A stretch of 64,000 nt of DNA, taken from the NCBI RefSeq assembly GCF_022132145.1, contig NZ_JAJISP010000003.1, positions 372,001 to 436,000 of the forward strand. The letters are read 5' to 3'. Position 1 is the first letter of the stretch. Each line of letters begins with the position of its first letter. Made by a program: the position numbers and the translations under genes. The notes below the pieces were generated by a model. It searched no databases. It saw only the letters and a program-made list of their open reading frames with translations, and was not told the DNA's origin. This DNA comes from Pseudomonas sp. MMS21 TM103. GTDB taxonomy: Bacteria > Pseudomonadota > Gammaproteobacteria > Pseudomonadales > Pseudomonadaceae. Positions 19,661-31,921 of the stretch are shown here, one piece after another.

Positions 19661-20569
19661 CTAGCGGCCAAGCCCCAAGTCCCGCGCCAATGGCGCGGAG
19701 GGCTTGGGTTTGCGAAACACCAGCACGTTACCGAGCATCACCAAGACCAGACCGAACAATGCCGGCGCCGTCCACTGGTAGCCCTCGACGAACACCGAGA
19801 TATTCAGCGCCACTACCGGAAACAGCACCGTGCAGTAGGCCGCCCGCTCCGGCCCCATGCGTCCGACCAGAGTCAGGTAGGCGGTAAAGCCGATCACCGA
19901 GCCGGGAATCGCCAGGTACAGCAATGAACCGACATAGCGCGTACTCCACTCGAAGCCGAACGGCGTGCCGTTGACCAGGCAGATCACCGCCAGCATCAAG
20001 GCGCCGTAGAGCATGCCCCAGGCGTTGGTGGTCAGCGGCTTGAGACCGGCCTTCTGCTGCAGGCTGGAGAGCAGATTGCCGGCGGAAAAGCACAGGGTGC
20101 CGATCAGCGACAAACCGATGCCCAGCAGGGTTTCCCGACTGGCCGCATGGCCGGCCAGCTCGGGCCAGAACAGCAGACCGAGGCCGGCCAGCCCCAGGGC
20201 ACCGCCGGCCAGGACATTGCTGGCGATCCTCTGTTTGAAGAACACCCTGGCATTCAGCGCATTCCACAGGGTTGCCGTGGAGAAAATCACCGCGACCAGC
20301 CCGCTGGGGATCCACTGACTGGCGGTGTAGAAACACAGGAAGTTGAGGCAGAACAGGCACAATCCCTGGATCAGGCAGATCACCTGGCCACGCCTATCGA
20401 GCGTCTGCAGACGGCCACTGAGCAGCAGCACGGCAAACAGCACCGCCGCCGCCAAGGCGAAGCGATAGGCAATCGAGGCGGCAATCGCCACCTCGCCCAT
20501 CTGCAGCTTGATGGCGATCCAGGTGGTGCCCCAGATCAGCACGGTCAACAGGTATAACGACAGGTTCAT
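19661..20569 (-). CDS. EamA-family drug/metabolite exporter
   Basis: This 302-residue inner-membrane protein has about ten hydrophobic segments in two repeated EamA halves. It begins MNLSLYLLTVLIWGTTWIAIKL, and LIWGTTW is typical of the first EamA helix. The second half starts near GIGLSLIGTLCFSAGNLLS. The substrate cannot be told from sequence. The start has GGGAG eight bases upstream; a longer frame upstream has no membrane character. Confidence 0.9.
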   Translation of the reverse strand: MNLSLYLLTVLIWGTTWIAIKLQMGEVAIAASIAYRFALAAAVLFAVLLLSGRLQTLDRRGQVICLIQGLCLFCLNFLCFYTASQWIPSGLVAVIFSTATLWNALNARVFFKQRIASNVLAGGALGLAGLGLLFWPELAGHAASRETLLGIGLSLIGTLCFSAGNLLSSLQQKAGLKPLTTNAWGMLYGALMLAVICLVNGTPFGFEWSTRYVGSLLYLAIPGSVIGFTAYLTLVGRMGPERAAYCTVLFPVVALNISVFVEGYQWTAPALFGLVLVMLGNVLVFRKPKPSAPLARDLGLGR

Positions 20570-20824
20570 CGGACGACTCCCAGTGGATGGCGCCAGTCTG
20601 CTCCGTACCTGCCGTGGGCACTTGCATAAAGTTGCGGGTTTTGTCAGGCCCTGAGCGGCGCCCGCCCACTCCATGTGCGCTAGCGCACAGACCACAAGGG
20701 GCGATGCGCAGAGCCTGATTCGAGGTGTATGAAAACGTGTTCGCCGCCGTACCGGACTTTTCTCTCCTGGCGCGGTCAAAAGGCAGAGGTTGCCGGCAAC
20801 AGGCACCACAACAGGGTATTAGTT

Positions 20825-21310
20825 ATGACGACAATGAATAGTTTTCGCCCCATGCTCGGAATGGCCGCTGTCCTTGCGCTCAGCGCATGCATGTCCAGCC
20901 CCCCGCCTGCCACGCCGTACCCGCAGGCCCCGTACCAGGGTAGCGCTGAACCAAGAAGCATCTATTCCGGCTACGGCAGAGTGGAGTCGATTGACAGCGC
21001 CCCGCAGGAATACCAGGGCGTCGGTGGAACCGGCTTCGGTCTCGGATCTGTGGCAGGAGCGGTAATCGGTGGGGTGGCGGGCCACCAGGTGGGTGGTGGC
21101 AGCGGCAACACGGCGGCGACAATCGCCGGGGCAGCAGGCGGTGCCTATATCGGCCACCAGCTTGAAAAACGCAAACAGGCTGAGAACGCCTACAGGGTAA
21201 CCGTGCGCATGGAAAACGGCTCCTATCAGACCCTGATCCAACCAAGCATCGGCGACCTCAGAGTCGGTGACCGCGTGCGTATCGACAATGGTGCCCTGCA
21301 GCGCTACTAG
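20825..21310 (+). CDS. Glycine-zipper outer-membrane lipoprotein (17 kDa antigen/SlyB-like)
   Basis: This 161-residue protein has a lipoprotein signal ending LALSAC, with the lipidated cysteine at residue 22. A proline-rich linker follows, then a glycine-zipper two-helix segment (GLGSVAGAVIGGVAGHQVGG and the following TAATIAGAAGGAYIGH). The C-terminal domain ends GDRVRIDNGALQRY, which is typical of the SlyB/OsmB-like family. Such proteins stabilise the envelope. The start could also be the ATG at 20834; neither has a strong ribosome-binding site. Confidence 0.85.
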   Translation: MTTMNSFRPMLGMAAVLALSACMSSPPPATPYPQAPYQGSAEPRSIYSGYGRVESIDSAPQEYQGVGGTGFGLGSVAGAVIGGVAGHQVGGGSGNTAATIAGAAGGAYIGHQLEKRKQAENAYRVTVRMENGSYQTLIQPSIGDLRVGDRVRIDNGALQRY

Positions 21311-21413
21311 CACGATCCGTAATTCCGGCGCCTGAGGTCCTGAAAAGACGATGCCACGCTTCGCCACAGAGCCTCAGGAAGGATGAACCTCAGAGTTCGC
21401 AGGGGGGATGTGA

Positions 21414-21449
21414 ACTGTCCTATGCTTTCTTAAAGAGCATCAGGACAGT
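21414..21449 (+). promoter_or_regulatory. Long imperfect inverted repeat upstream of the hemerythrin gene
   Basis: ACTGTCCT-ATGCT (21414-21426) pairs with AGCAT-C-AGGACAGT (21436-21449), giving 13 pairs with one bulged base and a nine-base loop. It ends 18 bases before the start codon and overlaps a possible TATGCT -10 element. It could be a regulator site or a leader hairpin. Confidence 0.45.
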
Positions 21450-21467
21450 GACCTGTGAGGATTGAGC

Positions 21468-21938
21468 ATGCATCCCTTGTTAGAGGAACTTCACCATTAT
21501 CATCATACTATTTCCGCCACCATCAATCAGATGACAGGCTTGCTCGGCAAACTCGAAAAAGATGCCTGTGACGCGACTGATCGTCAGCAACTTTTTGCGT
21601 TACTGGAGTCTCTGCATGGTGACGCCGAAACCCGCCACCATCAGAACGAAGAACTCATTCGCCGTCAGTTATTAATGACGCGTGCCCCGGTGCATCCGCG
21701 CGTGCTGAATATAGAGCGCGACCATCAGGGCTTTGCGCGCATTGCCAGCCAGCTCAAGGCGCTCGAGCACTCAAACCATACGCCCCAAGAAATAGCCACG
21801 TTCATCAAGGATTACATCGAAAAGTACTATGACCACCTGGACAGCGAGGAAAATATCTTCTTCCCCCTGGCGGATAAGTGGCTAAGCGATATCCAATGGC
21901 AGGAAATCAAGCAACAGTGGCAGGTATCCGGCTCTTAG
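21468..21938 (+). CDS. Hemerythrin-domain protein
   Basis: This 156-residue four-helix protein has the histidine/glutamate pattern of a hemerythrin-like di-iron site: HHYHH at 9-13, HHQNEE at 57-62, RDHQGF (H86) and HLDSEE at 123-128. Bacterial members sense or store oxygen or protect against nitric oxide; the role here is unknown. The ATG at 21468 has GAGGA eight bases upstream. A TTG at 21462 would add only two residues. An inverted repeat lies directly upstream. Confidence 0.88.
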   Translation: MHPLLEELHHYHHTISATINQMTGLLGKLEKDACDATDRQQLFALLESLHGDAETRHHQNEELIRRQLLMTRAPVHPRVLNIERDHQGFARIASQLKALEHSNHTPQEIATFIKDYIEKYYDHLDSEENIFFPLADKWLSDIQWQEIKQQWQVSGS

Positions 21939-22132
21939 GGCCGTCTGGCGGGGTTGAATTCGGACGTGGGTCGGCTGCGGCGCGCGGCGACAACCCACAA
22001 GCGTTGTGCCGCGCCGAAACACATGGGTGCACTGCCTGTGGCGAGTGACACCCGTGGGATCGTGGATTATTCAAGCTAATGGACTGGCGCTGAAAGGCGC
22101 CGGCTCGAGCGCCAGTCGTACCGCGCAGACGC

Positions 22133-23266
22133 TCAAGCCGGGGCAATCTTGTCCAGCACCTGCTCCAGAGTGCTGACGCTGCGTTCGATGTGGGTCAGCT
22201 TGTCGAGGCCGAACAGGCCGATGCGAAAGGTCTGGAAATCCGCCGGCTCGTCGCACTGCAGCGGCACTCCGGCGGCAATCTGCAGGCCTTGCGCGGCGAA
22301 CTTCTTGCCGCTCTTGATCTCGGCGTCATCGGTGTAGCAGACCACCACTCCGGGCGCCTCAAAGCCGGCCGCGGCGACACTTTTGAAGCCCTTGCGGGTC
22401 AATAGCGCGCGCACCCGATCACCCAACTCCTGCTGGCTCGCACGAACCGTGGCGAAGCCCAGGCATTCGGTTTCCTGCATCACGTCGCGAAAACGCGCCA
22501 GGGCATCGCAGGGCATGGTGGCATGGTAAGCATGGCCGCCCTGCTCGTAGGCCTGCATGATCTGCAACCACTTCTTCAGGTCACAGGCGAAACTGCTGCT
22601 CTGGGTCGCCTCGACACGCTGCTGGGCCAACTGGCTGAGCATCACCAGGGCACAACAGGGGGAACCGCTCCAGCCTTTCTGCGGCGCGCTGATCAGCACA
22701 TCGATGCCACAGGCTTGCATGTCGACCCAGAGCGCCCCCGAGGCGATGCAGTCGAGGACGAACAGGCCGCCGACAGCGTGCACGGCGTCGGCAACGGCGC
22801 GCAGGTAGTCATCGGGCAGAATCATCCCCGAGGACGTCTCTACATGGGGCGCGAACACCACCTGCGGCTTTTCCGCCTGGATGCTCGCAACCACTTCGGC
22901 AATCGGCGGTGGGACAAAGGCGGCCTGGGGGCCGGTCTCGATCGGCCGGGCCTTGAGCACCAGGGCCTCGGCCGGGATATTGCCCATCTCGAGAATCTGC
23001 GACCAGCGATAGCTGAACCAGCCGTTGCGGATCACCAGGCACTTCTGCCCGGTGGCCAACTGGCGAGCCACCGCCTCCATACCGAAGGTGCCACTGCCGG
23101 GCACTATCGCCACCGCGTGGGCGTGGTAGACCTGCTTGAGCGTGCGCGAGATGTCGCGCATCACCTGCTGGAACGCTTGCGACATATGGTTGAGGGAGCG
23201 GTCGGTGTAGACGACCGAGTATTCGATCAAACCATCGGGGTCGATATCGGGGTAGCGGTCTGACAT
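22133..23266 (-). CDS. Class V PLP-dependent aminotransferase (alanine/serine-glyoxylate type)
   Basis: This 377-residue cytoplasmic enzyme belongs to the small alanine-glyoxylate/serine-glyoxylate aminotransferase group. It has PGSGTFGMEAVARQL near residue 56 (phosphate-binding), ETSSG at 143-147, an aspartate in LFVLDCIASG (about 172) and the PLP lysine K197 in ISAPQKGWSG. The start has a GTGAGGATCAG-like region upstream, reading AGGAGTCACTC. The divergent AraC-type gene 173 bases away may control it. The exact amino donor is not shown by the sequence. Confidence 0.88.
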   Translation of the reverse strand: MSDRYPDIDPDGLIEYSVVYTDRSLNHMSQAFQQVMRDISRTLKQVYHAHAVAIVPGSGTFGMEAVARQLATGQKCLVIRNGWFSYRWSQILEMGNIPAEALVLKARPIETGPQAAFVPPPIAEVVASIQAEKPQVVFAPHVETSSGMILPDDYLRAVADAVHAVGGLFVLDCIASGALWVDMQACGIDVLISAPQKGWSGSPCCALVMLSQLAQQRVEATQSSSFACDLKKWLQIMQAYEQGGHAYHATMPCDALARFRDVMQETECLGFATVRASQQELGDRVRALLTRKGFKSVAAAGFEAPGVVVCYTDDAEIKSGKKFAAQGLQIAAGVPLQCDEPADFQTFRIGLFGLDKLTHIERSVSTLEQVLDKIAPA

Positions 23267-23439
23267 GAGTGACTCCTGTGAGGATCAGAGCATTCTCTCG
23301 ACCCTGCCCGAAGCCTGGATAAATGACAAGGCTGTCCAGCGCACGAGTTGCGGCACTTGCCTGAACTTGCGCTTTTCTCGGCGGCGTAGCTGGCAGATCG
23401 CCGCGACAGGGGTAGCATGGCGGGGCAGAGGAAATGCCC

Positions 23440-24315
23440 ATGTCACAGCTCGAGCAAAGCCAGGTCTTTCAGTCCATGGCCAGTTCACCCAATTCCAGAC
23501 TGTTGCACAGCGCCGAGCTGGGCGATGGCTTGGCCGCAGCATTGTGGAGCAACTGCCACGATACCCGCGACTACCAGGCGCCGAGCCACCACACCCTGTC
23601 CTGCTACCTGGCTGGCGGCACCGGCACCTTTCGCCGCGAGCGCCCCGAGAGCAAGGGCGCACCGGACAAGCTGTGCATCCTGCCGGCCGGGCATCAGTCG
23701 GCCTGGGTGATCAACGGCGAGATCAATCTGGCGCACCTGTATGTCAGCCAGGAGCAATTTGCCCTCGGCGCCGTGCGCCTGCTCGACCGCGAGCCGCGCG
23801 AACTGCAACTGCACGAAGCCACCTTCCTCGACGACCCGCAGCAGGCCCAGCGCTTTCGCCAGCTGAGCCGATTGAACTGGCTGGAGCCCGGCGAGCGCCT
23901 GCTGACCAGCAGCCTGGCCCACGACCTGCTCAACCATGCCCTGTTGTCCCAGGTCGGCCGGCGCGATGGCCTGCGCCTGACCGGCGGCCTGGCACCTGGA
24001 CAACGGCGGCGGCTGCGCGAGTATATCGATGCACACCTGGCCGAGCCGCTGAGCCTGGGTCAGCTGGCCGGGCTCTGTGCGTTGTCCGAGTACCACTTCG
24101 CCCGGATGTTTCACCTGAGCTTTGGCCTGCCGCCACACCGTTATCTGCTGGCGCGCCGCCTCGAACGCGCCCGGCAGCTGCTGCACGGCAGCCGACTGCC
24201 GCTGGGCGAGATCGCCCTGGCCTGTGGCTTTGCCAGCGCCAGCCACTTCAGCAACCGCTTTCGCCAAGCCTTTGCCGCAACACCAGGGCAGTACCGCCTG
24301 GCACTCGGCGGCTAA
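23440..24315 (+). CDS. AraC-family transcriptional regulator
   Basis: This 291-residue protein has an N-terminal ligand-binding-like domain (about 20-170) and a C-terminal double helix-turn-helix of the AraC type: LAGLCALSEYHFARMFHLSF and IALACGFASASHFSNRFRQ, ending FAATPGQYR. It lacks a clear cupin histidine pattern. It is divergent from the aminotransferase, which is a plausible target. The ATG at 23440 has AGAGGA seven bases upstream; the ATG at 23434 is too close to that site. Confidence 0.9.
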   Translation: MSQLEQSQVFQSMASSPNSRLLHSAELGDGLAAALWSNCHDTRDYQAPSHHTLSCYLAGGTGTFRRERPESKGAPDKLCILPAGHQSAWVINGEINLAHLYVSQEQFALGAVRLLDREPRELQLHEATFLDDPQQAQRFRQLSRLNWLEPGERLLTSSLAHDLLNHALLSQVGRRDGLRLTGGLAPGQRRRLREYIDAHLAEPLSLGQLAGLCALSEYHFARMFHLSFGLPPHRYLLARRLERARQLLHGSRLPLGEIALACGFASASHFSNRFRQAFAATPGQYRLALGG

Positions 24316-24514
24316 GTGGCCAGCGTTTGCGGGGAGACGGCGCACTGCTACACGACTGCCTACTCCTGACACGCGGGGTAGCTGCTGGCCTGACCGGCAC
24401 CGGCCGGATTGTGCAAGCGCCTGCTAATCCACCGCCAGCTGTGCCAGAATCATCGGCTTTGCAGCCACCCGGCACCGTCATGTCCAGACTCGCTCCCACT
24501 GCCGCTGATTTGCC

Positions 24515-27151
<2,637 letters not shown>

Positions 27152-27374
27152 GGATCAACGATCCTCGACACGACCTTTACGGGAGATCAAATCGCCCGCC
27201 AGCATATGCCCATCAACCAGTACGTCGCAGTTTGCCAGGCCTGCCTACACTGAGACCACGGCCATCTATCCTGGCGCGGCAGGAGTTCGAGGATTGGATT
27301 GCCAGGCACATCCGTCATACCTATAGCACTTGGTGGTGCCTCCATTGACACCAGCAAACGCAGAGACGCCCGCA

Positions 27375-28397
27375 ATGAGAGAAGTCCTGAACCGCTGCAC
27401 CATCGCTGTCGCCCTGCTGCTGCTCGGTTTACTGATTGCGACGGCCGGAGGCTGGGGCGTGCTGGCCATCACGTTTACCGGGCCGCCAGACGCAATGCTG
27501 CGCAACAGCCTGGCCGGCGCAGTTGCCATCGCCTCGCTGGCCGTGCTGATTGCCCTGGGCTTTCGCCGCTGGCGCTGGCGCGCCCTGGCGGCCTATCTCG
27601 TCCTGTTCGCCGGGCTGCTGGTCTGGTGGTCGCGCATCGAGCCCTCCAACGAGCGTGACTGGCAGGCGGACGTGGCGGTACTGCCCCATGCCACCATCGA
27701 AGGCGATCTGGTCACGGTGCACAACATCCGCAACTTCGACTACCGCAGCGAGACCGACTACACCCCGGCCTGGTACGACAAGCAATTCGACCTGCGCAAG
27801 CTGCAAGGGGTCGACCTGGTCGCCGTCTACTGGATGGGCCCCGCCATCGCCCATGTGTTTCTCAGCTTCGACTTCGGCGACGGCGATCACCTGGCCGTGT
27901 CGATCGAGACGCGCAAGGAAAAGGACGAGAGCTACTCCACCCTCAAGGGCTTCTTCCGCCAGTACGAGCTGTACTACGTGGTGGCCGACGAGCGCGACGT
28001 GATCCGGCTGCGCACCAACTACCGCCGCGACCCGCCGGAAGATGCCTACCTGTACCGAGCCCAAGGGGACATCGAGGATGGCCGGCGGCTGTTCCTCGAG
28101 TACATCCAGCGCATCAACTCGCTGCATGCCAGCCCCAAGTTCTACAACACCCTGACCACCAACTGCACCACCACTATCTGGATGAACACCCGGGTCAACC
28201 AGCACCACCTGCCATTCGACTGGAAGATCCTGGTCAGCGGTTATCTCCCGGAATTCCTTTACCAACAAGGCCGCCTGGACAGCCATGGCCTGCATTTCGC
28301 CGAGCTCCAGCGGCGAGCCCATATCAACGCCCGGGCACAGGCCGCGGATGGCGCAGCGGATTTCTCCATGCGCATCAGGGAGCAGATTACCCCGTGA
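27375..28397 (+). CDS. DUF4105 (Lnb N-terminal periplasmic domain) protein, copy 1
   Basis: This 340-residue protein has hydrophobic segments at about 8-40 and 50-90 and then a long soluble domain, expected in the periplasm. It contains FDYRSETDYTPAWYD, the strongly conserved AIAHVFLSFDFG and LTTNCTTTIWMN; the conserved cysteine is in TTNCTT. Domains of this family resemble cysteine peptidase folds, but the activity here is unknown. A second, very similar copy lies at 31922-32983. The ATG at 27375 matches the start of copy 2 (MRxxLxR). An upstream in-frame start at 27330 adds no signal-like sequence. Confidence 0.82.
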   Translation: MREVLNRCTIAVALLLLGLLIATAGGWGVLAITFTGPPDAMLRNSLAGAVAIASLAVLIALGFRRWRWRALAAYLVLFAGLLVWWSRIEPSNERDWQADVAVLPHATIEGDLVTVHNIRNFDYRSETDYTPAWYDKQFDLRKLQGVDLVAVYWMGPAIAHVFLSFDFGDGDHLAVSIETRKEKDESYSTLKGFFRQYELYYVVADERDVIRLRTNYRRDPPEDAYLYRAQGDIEDGRRLFLEYIQRINSLHASPKFYNTLTTNCTTTIWMNTRVNQHHLPFDWKILVSGYLPEFLYQQGRLDSHGLHFAELQRRAHINARAQAADGAADFSMRIREQITP

Positions 28398-28400
28398 CCT

Positions 28401-28418
28401 GTCGGCGTAGCGGCCGAC
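28401..28418 (+). terminator. Short hairpin after the first DUF4105 gene
   Basis: GTCGGC pairs with GCCGAC around a six-base loop, four bases after the stop. No U-run follows, so this is a weak candidate. Confidence 0.3.
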
Positions 28419-28480
28419 TAAAACGCTACAGCGCAGTGAACAGCAGCTTCAAGGGCTAGCGCAACCAGGGAGAAATGGAC

Positions 28481-30727
28481 ATGCAGTTCAATTATCGGAG
28501 CGTCCTTGCCGCCTCATGGCTGGCCATGGTCGTTCTGCCTCCGGCCATGGCGCTGCCGGCGCAAACCATCGGTGCAGCCCCGGCGGGCGATAGCCTCAAG
28601 CGCCCCAGGATCTGCCTGGTCCTGTCCGGCGGAGGCGCACGGGGGGCAGCGCATGTTGGCGTGATCAAGGTGCTCGAAGAGTACCGCGTACCGATCCACT
28701 GCATCGCCGGCACCAGCATGGGCGCCCTGGTCGGCGCCTCCTACGCGACTGGCACCTCCATCACGGAAATGGAGAAGATCCTCCAGGAGATCTCGACCGA
28801 ACTGCTGTTCAAGGAAAACCCGCCGCGCCAGGAACTGGCCATGCGCCGCAAGCAGGATGACTACAGCATCCTGTTCACTCCCGAGGTCGGCCTGCGTGGC
28901 GGCGAGGTGAAGCTCGGCAAGGGCCTCGTAACCGGCGTGCAACTCGAGACCGTGCTGCGCCGCCTGTCCAAGGCCAAGGGCCACCACCGGTTCGATGATC
29001 TGCCCATTCCCTATCGCGCCGTGGCGACCGACCTGGTGACAGGCAAAGCCGTGGTTTTCAGCGAGGGCGAGCTGGCCAACGTCATGCGCGCCAGCATGTC
29101 GGTGCCCGGTGCGGTGGCGCCGGCGGAGTTCAGAGGGATGATCCTGGTTGACGGCATGCTCACCAGCAACCTGCCGATACAAACCACGCGCGACCAAATG
29201 GGGGCCGACATCATCATTGCGGTGAACGTCGGCACGCCGCTGCTCAAACGCGAAGACTTGAACGGGATTTTCGGCGTGACCGGACAGATGCTCAGCATCC
29301 TGACCGAGCAGAACGTCCAGGCCTCACTGGCCACGCTGCAACCCAATGACATCCTCATCTCACCGGAATTGGGCGACTTTTCGACCAGCGATTTCGATGA
29401 CCTGGAACAGATCGCGCCCCTTGGCGAAGTGGCCGCACGCAAGGTTGCCGACCGGCTCGCGCAGCTCTCCCTGCCGGCCGGCGAATACGTGGCGCTGCGC
29501 CAGCGCCAACAGGTCATCGTGGCAGCCGACCTGCGGCCGGTCGACGAGGTTCGTTTCGTGAATCTGCAGCGCGTCAACCCGCAGACGGCGCAAGCGGCCA
29601 TGGATACCAAGCCCGGTCAACCGATCGACCAGCCGACGCTGGACCGCGACATGCGCCGTCTCTACGGCACCGGCGACTTCGAGCACGTCAACTATCGCTT
29701 CCTCGAGGAGCCGGGCAAACGGATTCTGGCGGTGGATGCCGTGGAGAAATCCTGGGGACCGGACTACCTGCGCTTCGGCCTGGGCCTGTCCAGCGACTTT
29801 AGTGGCGACGCCTTCTTCAACCTGCTTGGCAGCTATCGCAAGACCTGGCTCAACTCGCTCGGCGCGGAGTGGCGCACCGACGTGCAGCTCGGCCATACCA
29901 GCGGCCTGTACAGCGAGTTCTATCAGCCGTTCACGGCCCAGGGCCCCCTGTTCATCGCCCCGTACGCCGCCATCGAGCGACGCACGGCGGACCTGTATCA
30001 GGATGACGACCGCATCGCCAGCTACGAGACGACCTCCACCCTCGCCGGTGTGGACCTCGGTAGCCAGTTCCGGCGCTATGGCGAGCTACGCTTCGGCCTG
30101 CTCGGCGGCAAGCTCAAACCGCAACTGGACACCGGGCCGCAGAGCCTTTCTCCGGGCGAAGGCAGTATCACCCAGGGTGCGTTCACCTCCCGGCTGATTC
30201 TCGATCAGCTCGACAGCGTGCACTTCCCCCGTTCCGGCTGGCTCGCCGGGATGCACCTGTTCAACGCCAACAGCGCGCTCGGTGCGGACGATGAGTACAC
30301 CAAGTGGGATGCCGAAGCCAATGCTGTCTATTCGTTCGACAATCACACCTTCAATTTCGCCATCAAGGCCGGCGGCAAACTCGGCAACGACCCGTTGCCG
30401 CGTTACAACCAGTTCCAGTGGGGTGGCTTCCTGCAGCAGTCCGGCTACTCGACCGGGCAACTGCTGGGCGAGGAGCTGCAATACGGCAGGCTGATGTATT
30501 ACCACCGGATCATGCGCGGGAGCATGTTCGAGGGCGCCTACAGCGGCTTCTCGCTGGAAGCCGGCCGGATCGGCAATCCGCTGGTGCCGGGCAATTCGGA
30601 GGACTGGCTCAAGTCCGCCAGCGTATTCATCGCCGCCGACAGCCCGCTTGGCCCGGTTTATCTGGGTTACGGGCGCGCCCAGGACGGCAACAGCAGCTTC
30701 TATTTCTATCTGGGCAGACCGTTCTAG
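28481..30727 (+). CDS. plpD: PlpD-type patatin phospholipase, type Vd autotransporter
   Basis: This 748-residue protein carries its own secretion pore. The N-terminal signal peptide (to about residue 25) is followed by a patatin lipase domain with the oxyanion loop GGGARG at 50-55, the nucleophile S79 in GTSMG and the catalytic D224 in DGMLTSNLP. A POTRA-like domain (about 350-420) follows, then a 16-strand-type barrel from about 430, ending FYFYLGRPF. In P. aeruginosa PlpD the lipase is released from the cell. The ATG at 28481 lies eight bases after AGGGAG and is preferred over 28475. It sits between two DUF4105 genes, which is unusual context. Confidence 0.92.
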   Translation: MQFNYRSVLAASWLAMVVLPPAMALPAQTIGAAPAGDSLKRPRICLVLSGGGARGAAHVGVIKVLEEYRVPIHCIAGTSMGALVGASYATGTSITEMEKILQEISTELLFKENPPRQELAMRRKQDDYSILFTPEVGLRGGEVKLGKGLVTGVQLETVLRRLSKAKGHHRFDDLPIPYRAVATDLVTGKAVVFSEGELANVMRASMSVPGAVAPAEFRGMILVDGMLTSNLPIQTTRDQMGADIIIAVNVGTPLLKREDLNGIFGVTGQMLSILTEQNVQASLATLQPNDILISPELGDFSTSDFDDLEQIAPLGEVAARKVADRLAQLSLPAGEYVALRQRQQVIVAADLRPVDEVRFVNLQRVNPQTAQAAMDTKPGQPIDQPTLDRDMRRLYGTGDFEHVNYRFLEEPGKRILAVDAVEKSWGPDYLRFGLGLSSDFSGDAFFNLLGSYRKTWLNSLGAEWRTDVQLGHTSGLYSEFYQPFTAQGPLFIAPYAAIERRTADLYQDDDRIASYETTSTLAGVDLGSQFRRYGELRFGLLGGKLKPQLDTGPQSLSPGEGSITQGAFTSRLILDQLDSVHFPRSGWLAGMHLFNANSALGADDEYTKWDAEANAVYSFDNHTFNFAIKAGGKLGNDPLPRYNQFQWGGFLQQSGYSTGQLLGEELQYGRLMYYHRIMRGSMFEGAYSGFSLEAGRIGNPLVPGNSEDWLKSASVFIAADSPLGPVYLGYGRAQDGNSSFYFYLGRPF

Positions 30728-30871
30728 GTTCTGTACAAACAGTCGCCGGGCGAAGGTCCGTCACGGCAAAAAGTGGCGAGGTACCGTGTTTGCGCCCTCC
30801 GCCGCCGGCCGAGCGACTACGCTGGGCTTATCGGTCTCGTAGCTATGCAGCGACCTGCGGGGAGAAAAACC

Positions 30872-31597
30872 ATGTTGCCCACGCCTACCGCCGAGAAGCT
30901 GCTGTCTCATGGCCTGCTCGATGTCCTGATTCGCGCCGGCCTGATCGCCGTGCTCGTGATGTTCTGCTTCCAGATCTTCCACCCGTTCCTCAACCTGATG
31001 GTCTGGTCGCTGATCCTGGCGGTCACCCTCTACCCGCTGCACCTGAAGATCAGGGGCAAGCTGGGCAACAACGAGGGGCGCAGCGCGACGCTGATCGCGC
31101 TGATTGCCATCGGCGTCCTCATGGTGCCGATCTACCTGCTGGGCACCTCGCTGGCCGAATCGGTGGAAAATGCCCTGACCATGGTCAGGAGCGGCAATGT
31201 CCATATTCGTCCGCCAGCCGAGTAGGTCGCCGACTGGCCGCTGGTGGGTAAGCCGCTGTATAGCTTCTGGCTGCAAGCCTCCACCGACCTCACAGGCGTG
31301 GCACAGAAGTTCACCCCGCAGATCAAGGAACTCGTGCTCATCCTGCTGGGCAAGCTCGCCGGCCTCGGCATGGGCCTGCTGGTGTTCATCGTCGCCCTGA
31401 TGATCGCGGGCATCTTCATGGCCTACGGCGAGGGCGGCAGCCGAAGCGCGGTGGAAATTGCTTCGCGCCTGTCCGGCCCGGACAGTTGACCGCAGATCAT
31501 CCAGCTGTGCACCGCCACCATCCGCGCGGTGGCTCAGGAGGTGGTCGGCATTGCCTTCATCCAGATGCTGCTGATCGGCGTCCCCTTCGTCGCCTGA
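30872..31597 (+). pseudogene. Broken AI-2E-family transporter gene (nonsense mutations, 3' truncation)
   Basis: The frame begins MLPTPTAEKLLSHGLLDVLI after GGGGAGAA and encodes hydrophobic segments typical of the AI-2E exporter/PerM family. It is interrupted in the same frame by TAG at 31223-31225, just after RPPAE. It continues with WPLVGKPLYSFWLQA and then stops again at TGA 31487-31489. It resumes as IIQLCTATIRAVAQEVVGIAFIQMLLIGV before a final TGA at 31595-31597. The family is normally about 350 residues; this one has lost roughly the last third. No frameshift is needed to read across, so the damage is recent-looking point mutation plus a deletion. Confidence 0.88.
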
Positions 31598-31921
31598 CCA
31601 CCTAATTGTTTTGTCCACACCCTCTCAGAGGTTGTGACAATATCGAGCGCCGTCGCGAGACCGCCGCTGTAGGCGTTCACAAGCTCTGAGCCCCGCAGGG
31701 CAAAACATGGCTCTGTACCCGTTAACTGTTGCAACTCGCTTTTGAAGGGTGGGCCGGACAGCGTTCCACCCGCCAAGCGCGAGCATCGCGGGCTTGACGC
31801 AGAATGCGCGAGACTGACGAGAGACCCGCCTCGCGGCGTAGCATGAATGCGCGGATTGAATTGTCGTGCGCACCCGTCACCCGACTGCCCCGCCAATGCA
31901 ACACAGGAAGAAACGCCCGCC
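31598..31921. other. Intergenic stretch after the broken permease
   Basis: This region has no supported gene. It contains the short inverted repeat CCTCT-C-AGAGG at about 31622-31632 and a segment less GC-rich than its surroundings up to about 31740. Homology to the permease ends abruptly at about 31590, so this may be the scar of a deletion or insertion. I could not identify an insertion-sequence end. Confidence 0.4.

Noticed and set aside
30733..30744. CTGTACAAACAG, LexA-like
   Set aside because: It has only four bases between CTGT and ACAG; LexA needs eight. A similar CTGT-N4-ACAG near 43580 was rejected for the same reason.
31600..31750. Possible insertion-sequence end or integron attC site
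   Set aside because: There are no paired terminal repeats, no transposase sequence, and no complete attC core pair could be found.
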